Part shown: positions 8,521 to 14,416 of the stretch, piece by piece
Layout of the letters: each line of letters opens with the position of its first letter
How positions within the stretch are numbered: the first letter of the stretch is position 1
Assembly (NCBI GenBank): GCA_963766005.1
Contig: CAVXYG010000003.1
Span: 1-14,967 of the forward strand
Origin: CAVXYG01 sp963766005
Lineage (GTDB): Bacteria; Actinomycetota; Actinomycetes; S36-B12; GCA-2699445
DNA: 14,967 nt
Reading direction: 5' to 3'
Translations under genes and position numbers: made by a program
Notes under the pieces: generated by a model
What the model saw: the letters and a program-made list of their open reading frames with translations, nothing else
Database searches by the model: none
What the model was told of the DNA's origin: nothing

Positions 8521-8853
8521 TCAGGCCTCGTCGTCCTCGAGCTCGGCCTCGAGCAGTGCCTCGTCGATCGCCAGCGCGAAGCCGAGGGCCTTGGCCATGT
8601 TCCGCGCCGCGGATACGACCTTCGGGGTCCCGACGATGGGCGCGACCGCGATGAGCACGTTGCGCGCATCCTCGGGCTCCAGCAGGGTGTCCTCAGCCGC
8701 GCGGAACGTCGCGAGGTAGGACGCCGGCGGGGCGTCCACGGCCACCAGCGCGGCCAGACGGACCAGCAGGAGAGCCTCGAGGCTGGCGTCCACGTTCGCC
8801 AGGGATACGGCGTTGATCCCCACGACGGTGTCGAGCAGGGGGTTGTCGGACAT
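8521..8853 (-). CDS. Small carboxymuconolactone-decarboxylase-like protein lacking the redox cysteines
   Basis: This 110-residue, all-helical, acidic protein carries the CMD/AhpD-like core: LLLVRLAALVAVDAPPASYLATF in the first half, then EDARNVLIAVAPIVGTPKVVSAA. It contains no cysteine and no histidine, so it lacks the CxxC pair and proton-relay histidine of AhpD-type peroxidase partners, and no redox chemistry can be assigned. The ATG at 8853 has AAGGAG 7 nt upstream. A hairpin after the stop suggests it is transcribed alone. A copy of the shared 17-bp motif lies 123 bp upstream. The family assignment is fairly secure, but the function is not. Confidence 0.8.
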   Translation of the reverse strand: MSDNPLLDTVVGINAVSLANVDASLEALLLVRLAALVAVDAPPASYLATFRAAEDTLLEPEDARNVLIAVAPIVGTPKVVSAARNMAKALGFALAIDEALLEAELEDDEA

Positions 8854-8976
8854 ACGGTGACTCCTTCGTTAGACCTGTCGGCAGCATCTGTGCGCGGCAG
8901 GATGGTGTGCGCGGAGCGGCCATGTCATTGCCGCGCCCCCGCGATCCCAGCCTTGCTCGTCGGCGCCAGGTGCGAA

Positions 8977-8993
8977 TCACCCGTTGCGGGTAG
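8977..8993 (-). promoter_or_regulatory. Shared inverted-repeat motif, copy 3 (upstream of the CMD-like gene)
   Basis: The plus-strand sequence is TCACCCGTTGCGGGTAG. It lies 123 bp upstream of the CMD-like ATG at 8853, and also before the plus-strand LAL regulator fragment, so it could once have served both directions. The inner part ACCCG-TTG-CGGGT is a perfect palindrome. Confidence 0.55.
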
Positions 8994-9062
8994 TCCGCCG
9001 GAGCGCGGCTGCGCTCCGGTCACACGGGCCGCTGGAGCCGCAGGACCGGGACGCCAGAGGGG

Positions 9063-9413
9063 TTGGCGAGGTCCATCCCCGCCGCGTTCCTCCTCGACGT
9101 GCAGCACCGGGCCCCGGCCCGGCAGGCCGAGGCGCCCGAGCCAGCGCCCCTGGTGGAGCCTCTGACCGGCCGGGAGCTGGCGATGCTCGCCGAGCTGCCG
9201 ACGATGAAGAGCAACGCCGAGATCGCCGCGGAGTACTTCGTCTCGGTGAACACCGTCAAGGCGCACCTCAAGGGCCTGTACCGCAAGCTGGACGTGGACA
9301 GCCGCCGGGCAGCGGTCCAACGTGCCCGGGACCTGCACCTGCTGCCCTGCACCGAGCAGCCGGCGAGCTACGTGGGTTCGCTGAGATGCGTCCGTCGGCG
9401 ATCGCTCGGGTGA
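9063..9413 (+). pseudogene. C-terminal fragment of a second LAL/LuxR regulator
   Basis: Only the end of a LAL regulator remains: a short linker, then a full LuxR HTH with PLTGRELAML, SNAEIAAEYFVSVNTVKAHL and YRKLDVDSRRAAV. It is very close in sequence to the HTH of the regulator at the left edge, though the two are not identical. The ATPase and sensor regions are missing; upstream sequence to about 9000 does not continue the protein convincingly. At the other end the protein does not stop after DLHLLP, where the family normally ends, but reads on for about 20 residues into the antisense of the DUF2252 gene. Both ends therefore look cut. A free LuxR HTH could still bind DNA if expressed, but no start or ribosome site stands out. 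Confidence 0.72.
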
Positions 9414-10064
9414 ACTCCTGGTAGTCCTTCTCGTTCTGGTCGGCGTAGGCCACGGTGAACCGTCCGCAGGCCCCGTCGCAAGTGTTGCTGCTGCCGAGGT
9501 AGGCGTGGATCGCCAGGGCTTCGCCGGATCGGGCGTGGCCGTGGGCCAGCCGTGCGGTAGCCGGCGGCCGCCGCGACCGCGAGCTCCACTCGCTGCTCGG
9601 AGTAGCCGTTGTCGCGGGCGGCCAGAACGAAGTTGGCTGCCAACCGCTTGACATCCCACTCCCACGGCCCAGGAAGCGTCTCGTCGAAGTCGTTGATGTC
9701 GAACACCTGCCGCCGCTCGGGCGCGGCGAAGGTCCCGAAGTTGGCCAGGTGCGCGTCCCCGCAGAGCTGCACCGCCAAGCCGGACACGGGGTGGGGGCGA
9801 GGTCCTGCGCCATGATCGCGGCGGCACCCCGGTAGAAGGCCAACGCCGACTCGGCCATGCGCTGGTGACGGACCGGGACCAGCCACTGCAGCCGGTCCCG
9901 GTCCTGGTCGGTGAGCACCGGCACCGGGTCGACCCCGTCCTCGGCGGGGGACCAGTCGCCGTGGCTTGCCCGCGGGACCGGCTTGCGAGCCTGCCGACCG
10001 GGCTCGATCCGTTCCTGTGCGTTCCTCCCGGCGTCAATCTGAGGCTGTGTCTGTTGGTGCGCAC
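9385..10064 (-). pseudogene. DUF2252 protein, internally deleted and frameshifted
   Basis: DUF2252 proteins have a kinase-like fold and unknown function. The N-terminal signature (ARKPVPRASHGDWSPAEDG, then VRHQRMAESALAFYRGAA and AQDLAPTP) is in one frame. It has no in-frame ATG, GTG or TTG upstream, so the start is lost; a GTG at 10064 lies in another frame. Near 9787 one G is missing and the protein continues as VSGLAVQLCGDAHLANFG, FDINDFDETLPGPWEWDVKRL and ARDNGY. At about 9548 the sequence jumps from AAAAGYR straight to LAHGHARSGEALAIHAYLG and AYADQNEKDYQEF, which belong to the far C-terminus. The central part, roughly 200 residues in typical members, is gone. The 3' end stops near 9385 against the LAL regulator fragment. 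Confidence 0.82.
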
Positions 10065-10205
10065 GGCCGGCTAGGGCGATGCGGTCGGACGCAGAGTCTT
10101 GTGCAGCTCGACCGCTGCGTGGCTCCCGGGCCGGTCCTGGGCCGTGGATCGCGTGCCGGTCATGCGCTGGCCTCTGGACGTGGGGTTGACCGCGGGCCGT
10201 GCGGA

Positions 10206-10616
10206 TCAGACCCGGGTGATGTCACGCCCGTGGACGGTCAGGGCCCAGATGACAAACACATTCAGCGTGATGATGGCGATGGACCAGATCGGGTACCAGG
10301 GCAGCCAGGCGAAGTTGAACAGGGCGCTGACGACGGCCACGATGACCCCGACAGTGCGGGCCCAGACCGCCCCGTTGAACACGAAGAAGCCCGCCGCCGC
10401 GACCACGATGCCCATGATCAGGTGGATCCAGCCCCAGGTGGTCACGTCGAACTGGAAGACGTACTCCTGACCCACGACGTAGAACGTGTCGTTGGCCAGG
10501 GCGACCACGCCCTGGATCGCCTGGAAGATGCCCGCCATGATCATCATGACGCCAGCGAAGACTGTGAGTCCGGCTGCTGTGCTGCTGGGCTGGGTGGTGC
10601 CGCTCATGCCGCTCAT
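10206..10616 (-). CDS. DUF7144-type four-helix membrane protein
   Basis: This intact protein of 136 residues has four predicted membrane helices: AAGLTVFAGVMMIMAGIF, then WGWIHLIMGIVVAAAGFFVF, VGVIVAVVSALFNFAWL and IWSIAIITLNVFVIWAL. The blocks ALANDTFYVVG and FDVTTWGWIHL, with WYPIWSIAIITLNVFVIWAL, match the actinobacterial DUF7144 family, whose function is unknown. The ATG at 10616 is preferred because GAGGGA lies 7 nt upstream; an ATG at 10631 would add five residues. A copy of the shared motif lies 73 bp upstream of the chosen start. It appears to be transcribed alone. Confidence 0.85.
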   Translation of the reverse strand: MSGMSGTTQPSSTAAGLTVFAGVMMIMAGIFQAIQGVVALANDTFYVVGQEYVFQFDVTTWGWIHLIMGIVVAAAGFFVFNGAVWARTVGVIVAVVSALFNFAWLPWYPIWSIAIITLNVFVIWALTVHGRDITRV

Positions 10617-10689
10617 GGTGCTGTCCCTCATCCCGGAGCCTCAGTGGCCCCGCTACCCTCGATGGTGGTCGTGGCGGCCGGCCCCCGCC

Positions 10690-10706
10690 TCACCCGTACC
10701 GGGTGA
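10690..10706 (-). promoter_or_regulatory. Shared inverted-repeat motif, copy 4 (upstream of the DUF7144 gene), perfect palindrome
   Basis: TCACCCGTACCGGGTGA is a perfect palindrome with 7-bp arms and a 3-bp centre, 73 bp upstream of the ATG at 10616. It is the most symmetric of the four copies and probably nearest to the ideal binding site. Confidence 0.6.
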
Positions 10707-10844
10707 TTCGGGCAACCCGGGGATGGTTGATCCCCTCGGCAACCTGCGCGGCGCGTCGCACCGGGTGGCCGGCCGGCGACCCGATCCATGGCCGAGGGGC
10801 GCAGCGTCCTGCCGTCGCGGTCCCGTCGGAGGCGCTTGACCGCG

Positions 10845-11075
10845 TACTGGCCGAGCGAGCACCACGCCGAGGGCCTGCTCGGTGAGGCGGCTGAAGTCCG
10901 GGGCGCTCATTCCGCTGCCCAGCAGAGTGGGCAGCCAGGCCAACAGCGGGTCGATGAGGTACAGCTTCGACTGGCTGCCGGGGACGATCCGGCCGTCGTC
11001 GGAGCGCTTCGTGCTCCAGACCGCGCCGAAGGCATGCACGATGCGCTGCAGCCGCCGGTTGAAGGCGTCTCGGCT
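10845..11075 (-). pseudogene. Fragment of an AAA/DUF4143-type ATPase
   Basis: About 77 residues (SRDAFNRRLQRIVHAFGAVW, GSQSKLYLIDPLLAWLPTLL, DFSRLTEQALGVVLAR) resemble the middle to C-terminal part of actinobacterial AAA_14/DUF4143 ATPases, in which a KLYxxDPLxARLP block is common. The ATPase domain with its Walker motifs is absent. Reading continues into unrelated Pro/Arg-rich sequence at 10840 and through the hairpin at 11101-11160, so both ends look cut. It is presumably a remnant. The assignment is from memory of the family pattern and is only moderately sure. Confidence 0.45.
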
Positions 11076-11100
11076 GGGATGGGGCGGGCTCTGTTCAGAT

Positions 11101-11160
11101 CCCAACCCCGAAATGGGGCACATCGGACATCGAGCGCCGATGTGCCCGCTTCCGGTTGGG
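11101..11160 (-). terminator. Long interrupted hairpin downstream of the MFS gene
   Basis: The arms at 11101-11126 and 11137-11160 pair as CCCAACC/GGTTGGG (7 bp), GAA/TTC (3 bp) and GGGCACATCGG/CCGATGTGCCC (11 bp), with two small internal loops and a 10-nt terminal loop. It begins 7 nt after the stop of the minus-strand MFS gene. Termination of that transcript is the simplest role. There is no U-tract, and a mobile-element remnant cannot be excluded. Confidence 0.55.
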
Positions 11161-11167
11161 AAATCCG

Positions 11168-12732
11168 TCAACGCGGGTCGGGGCGCGCCGCCGTCACCAC
11201 GGTCGCGACCGCGGCACGCGCCGGCAGGAACCGCAGCGCCAGGACCGCACCGAGCGCCGTCGCGGCTGCGGCGACCAGTGACCCGGCGGCGAAGCCGCTC
11301 ATGAACGCGTCCTGCACCGCGCCGAGGACGGCGGCACCGTCGGGCACCTCGCCGGCGACGACGACCGCCGCCGCGACTGAGGACTCCGCGGCTTCGACCA
11401 CCGCGGCGGGGGAGCCGCGCAGCGCATCGACGATCTGCGGGCCGTACAGGCTGGCGAACACCGACCCGACCACGGCCACGCCGAGGGTCCCGCCGAGTTC
11501 CCGCGTGGTGTCGTTGACCGCCGACCCGACGCCGGCCTTGGCCTGCGGCAGCGCCCCCATGATCGCCTCGGTCGCCGGGCTGGTCGTCAGTCCCAGGCCC
11601 GCTGCCATCACGACCATGCTCAGCAGCACCGGGCCGACGTAGGCACTGTCCGCTTCCAGCCGCGCGGCCAGCACGAAGCCGACGCTCATCAGCGCCAGGC
11701 CGGCGCCGACGACGAGCTGGAGCCGACTCGGTGCATGAGTGCGATCGACAGCGGCGAGAACACCCCGGTCACCACGGCGAACGGCACGGTCCGCAACCCG
11801 GCCTCCAGGGGGCTGAAGCCCTGGATGAGCTGCAGGTACTGGGTGATGAGGAAGATGAAGCCGAACAGGCCGAAGAACGCCGAGGCGATGGCGACGCTGG
11901 CCGCGCTGAACCGAGGGTTGCGGAACAGCCGCACGTCCAGCAGCGGGCTGGCCTGCCGGGACTCGTAGCGGATGAACGCGGCGAGCAGCACGACCGACAG
12001 CGCGCCCGCGGTGAGCACCTCCGGCGAGGTCCAGCCGCGGTGCGGGCCCTCGATGATCGCCCAGATGCCCAGGCCGACGGCGGCGACGGAGGCGACGAGC
12101 CCGACCCGGTCCAGCCGGCCGGGGTGCGGGTCGCGGGAGTCGGGGATCAGCCGCGTGCCCGCCAGCAGCGCCAGTGCCGCGATCGGCAGGTTCACCAGGA
12201 AGATCGAGCCCCACCAGAAGTGCTCCAGCAGCCAGCCGCCGGTCACCGGGCCGGCCGCGACGGCCAGGCCGGTGACGCCGGACCAGATCCCGATGGCCAG
12301 CGCGCGCTCCTTGACGTCGGTGAAGACGTTGACGATGATCCCCAGCGTCGCCGGGAAGATCAGGGCCGCGCCGATGCCCATGAGCGCGCGGGCGCCGATG
12401 AGCTGGCCGGTCGTGGACGCCAGCGCGGCCAGCGCGGAGGTGGCGGCGAAGACCACCAGCCCCAGCTGCAGCGCGAGCTTGCGGCCGTTGCGGTCGCCGA
12501 AGTAGCCGAAGGCCAGCAGCAGCGCGGAGAACACCAGGGTGTAGGCGTCCACGATCCACTGCAGGCCGGTCGTACTGGCGCCCAGATCGCTGCTCAGCGT
12601 CGGCAGCGCCACGTTCACGATCGTGTTGTCGACCACGACCATGAACAAGCTCAGGCAGAGCACGGCCAGGATCCACCAACGGGCGCCGCTGGCGCGCGCC
12701 GTCTCGGGGGGCTCGGTGAGGGTGAGGGCCAT
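11168..12732 (-). pseudogene. DHA2-type MFS multidrug exporter with one frameshift
   Basis: This is an EmrB/QacA-like proton-driven efflux transporter, usually with 14 helices. It starts at ATG 12732, with AAGGAG 8 nt upstream. Early motifs are DNTIVNVALPTLSSDL and the loop motif GDRNGRK, followed by GARALMGIGAALIFPATLG and WWGSIFLVNLP. The first frame covers about 335 residues to MHRVGS near 11727. There one base appears to be missing, and the protein continues in the next frame as LVVGAGLALMSVGFVLAARL, PQAKAGVGSAVNDTTRELGG and so on to the stop at 11168, for a total of about 520 residues. Everything else is well preserved, so the break is either recent or a sequencing error. The gene is divergent from a TetR gene, with twin operators between them, the usual layout for a drug-induced pump. 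Confidence 0.87.
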
Positions 12733-12755
12733 CGGTTCGCTCCTTGTAGATCGTT

Positions 12756-12773
12756 GTTCTAAATATCTAGAAC
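12756..12773. promoter_or_regulatory. TetR operator 1, GTTCTA-N6-TAGAAC
   Basis: This is a perfect 6-bp inverted repeat with a 6-bp spacer, 23 bp upstream of the MFS ATG. It lies in the only AT-rich stretch of the window, which presumably holds the divergent promoters. Confidence 0.75.
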
Positions 12774-12776
12774 TAG

Positions 12777-12794
12777 GTTCTACACCCATAGAAC
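12777..12794. promoter_or_regulatory. TetR operator 2, GTTCTA-N6-TAGAAC
   Basis: It has the same arms and spacing as operator 1, with its centre 21 bp away (two DNA turns), so two repressor dimers would sit on the same face. It ends only 3 bp before the ATG at 12798. That fits a short-leader or leaderless tetR transcript and autorepression. Confidence 0.75.
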
Positions 12795-12797
12795 GCT

Positions 12798-13394
12798 ATG
12801 CTGCAACCCATGGGACGAACACCGAGTACCGCGGTCGAGGACGGGCTGCTCACCGCAGCGGAGGAGATCCTGGTCAACGAGGGGCCCGGCGCGCTGACCG
12901 TGCGCAAGGTCGCCGCCTGCGCGGGCGTGGCGCCGATGGGCGTCTACAACCGGTTCCAGGGCAAGGCCGGATTGCTGGAGGCCCTGTTCGTGCGGGGCTT
13001 CCACGATCTGACCGCCTCGGTCGGGGCGGCCACCGGGGCGGATGCCCGGGCCCGGCTGCGGGACGCGGGGATGCGCTACCGGCGCTTCGCGCTGGCGCAC
13101 CCGGAGCACTACCGGCTGATGTTCGAGCGCAAGCACGAGGTGGAGCCCGGCCCAGCGGCGCAGCAACGGGCCCACGCTTCCTTCGACCAGCTCGTGCAGA
13201 TGGTCGCCGCCGCCCGGACCCTGCAGCCGCTCGGCCTGGGCAGCGACGTGGAGGTCGCCCAGCAACTGTGGGGCGCACTGCACGGCGCGGTGAGCCTGGA
13301 GCTGCTCGGCCTGGGGTTCGACGAGCATCCGGATCAGTCCTTCGAGCGGATGCTGGACGCCCTGCTGCTCGGCATGGAGCAGCAGGGGCGTTAG
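12798..13394 (+). CDS. TetR-family repressor of the divergent MFS exporter
   Basis: This 198-residue protein has an N-terminal TetR HTH: LLTAAEEILVNEGPGALTVRKVAACAGVAPMGVYNRFQGKAGLLEAL, about residues 18-63 (in two overlapping readings of the motif: LTVRKVA and APMGVYNRFQGK). The C-terminal ligand-binding half contains YRRFALAHPEHYRLMF, typical of the WHG-type C-terminal domain. The ATG at 12798 was used; ATG 12810 (MGRTPST) is a serious alternative, since neither has a clear ribosome site and the first lies against an operator. It is divergent from the MFS gene with two operators between, so it probably represses both genes until a drug or metabolite binds. A hairpin follows its stop directly. 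The gene is intact although its partner is frameshifted. Confidence 0.9.
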   Translation: MLQPMGRTPSTAVEDGLLTAAEEILVNEGPGALTVRKVAACAGVAPMGVYNRFQGKAGLLEALFVRGFHDLTASVGAATGADARARLRDAGMRYRRFALAHPEHYRLMFERKHEVEPGPAAQQRAHASFDQLVQMVAAARTLQPLGLGSDVEVAQQLWGALHGAVSLELLGLGFDEHPDQSFERMLDALLLGMEQQGR

Positions 13395-13397
13395 GCC

Positions 13398-13427
13398 CCG
13401 CGGACTGCTCCATCGGAGCGCCCGCGG
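13398..13427 (+). terminator. Candidate terminator after tetR
   Basis: CCGCGG (13398-13403) can pair with CCGCGG (13422-13427). Inside it, GCTCC (13407-13411) pairs with GGAGC (13415-13419) around a 3-nt loop. The hairpin starts 3 nt after the tetR stop codon and has no U-tract. Confidence 0.5.
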
Positions 13428-13559
13428 TGACGGTCGCCCCGACGAGGGTAAGCCCGATGCAGTGATTCGCTGTCCGATTGGAAGCGCTGGGCCGGGCGCG
13501 GCACCGCGCAACGGGATTCGCCGCCGAGTTGTGGCGACGTGGATGGCGGGGCCGCGGTG

Positions 13560-13985
13560 GGGGAAGCGTGGTGGCCAACGTCACCGTCACAGGGCCGGCC
13601 TCCGGCGGCTACATCACCGCGTGGCGGTGCAATGAGCCCAGGTCGCCAACGCGGTCAGCGTCCCGATCGCAGACCATGGCTCGATCTGCCTCGACACCAC
13701 GCCGACCAGGAGCCTCCGGCGACGTCGGAGGGTCCCTCGCTGAACATTTTGTGTTCGAAGTTGGGTACTTGCCGGTGGGGCCGGATCGGGAGTTCGACAA
13801 CCGCGCGGACGGCGACCGCAGCGAGCTCTCGGCCGGGGAAGAGATCGTCCAGGGCCGACTTGGTCGTCACTTCGGTCGATGGCGACGGCGAGTTCTGCCT
13901 GTTCACGAGCAGCAATACACACTTCCTGGCCGACATGCAGGGCCTTTTCCCCTCGCTGGTGCAGCGCTGGAACTCCCAGCCGCGG
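13560..13985 (+). pseudogene. Decayed fragments of an actinobacterial secreted repeat protein
   Basis: Three pieces in different frames recall the roughly 100-residue repeat found in many actinobacterial exported proteins, with the pattern NVTVTG..GY.T...C....ANAV.V....G..C.YT...TH...DVQG.F. They are VVANVTVTGPASGGYITAWRC (split here as VVANVTVTGP and ASGGYITAWRC, near 13570-13630), VANAVSVPIADHGSICLDTT (about 13640-13700), and ADLVVTSVDGDGEF then CLFTSSNTHFLADMQGLFP (about 13855-13950). The linking parts, such as the usual SNLN..PG segment, are lost or shifted. No signal peptide or start is seen. The pieces probably represent one or two eroded repeats. The family has no name that I can give with certainty, and its role is unknown, possibly surface-related. 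Confidence 0.55.
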
Positions 13986-14416
13986 ACTGCGGGAGGCGGC
14001 GCGGCTGGACAGTCCGCCTCACCCGCGGGAGTTGCTCGATAGGCAAGGGGCGGCGAGGCAACAGCCCGGGCATCGACAGCCCGGCTGGCCCTGGGTACGG
14101 CGACCGCCTCAGGCAGATGCCCAGGCCAGCAGAGAGGACCCGGGATCCGTCGTCGAGCACCCGGCGTTGGCGGCCCGGTGAACGCCTGGAGCCGATGCGT
14201 TCGCGCCCTCGATACCGCTAGCTGGCCAGATGGCCGCGCCGAGGCCAAGACGGTGCCGATTGGCACGCAGCGTGTCGATCTACGGGGGTCCTGCCGCAGT
14301 CACGCGGCGATCCGGTCAGCACCCTCGCAGATCGACACGAATTCACCGGTGAACCGCATCCACAGTCACGCTCAGTGCGACCCGCCAGCCGCCATCGCCG
14401 GGCCGAGGATGCGACG
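13986..14416. other. Stretch without a recognisable gene
   Basis: No frame gives a protein that I recognise. The only structure noted is an 11-bp inverted repeat (14271-14281 and 14329-14339). The sequence may be a remnant joining the decayed surface-protein gene to the following AbiEi-like gene. Confidence 0.5.
14271..14339. repeat. 11-bp perfect inverted repeat with 47-bp spacer
   Basis: CGTGTCGATCT (14271-14281) is the exact reverse complement of AGATCGACACG (14329-14339). No target duplication was seen at its edges. It could be the ends of a tiny mobile-element relic, a regulatory pair or chance. Confidence 0.4.

Noticed and set aside
7966..9165. A 399-codon open frame on the plus strand
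   Set aside because: It crosses the antisense of the ClC and CMD-like genes and has no domain signature.
8925..10064. A 379-codon open frame on the minus strand
   Set aside because: It is an off-frame reading over the DUF2252 remains and the antisense of the LuxR fragment; only the frames described for DUF2252 show family motifs.
11731..12762. A 343-codon open frame on the plus strand
   Set aside because: It is the antisense of the MFS exporter, dominated by Arg/Asp/Gln/Gly low-complexity sequence.
13478..14221. A 247-codon open frame as an intact gene
   Set aside because: Only a short stretch (NVTVTGPASGGYITAW) looks like a protein family; the rest is shadow sequence, so it was treated as pseudogene remains.
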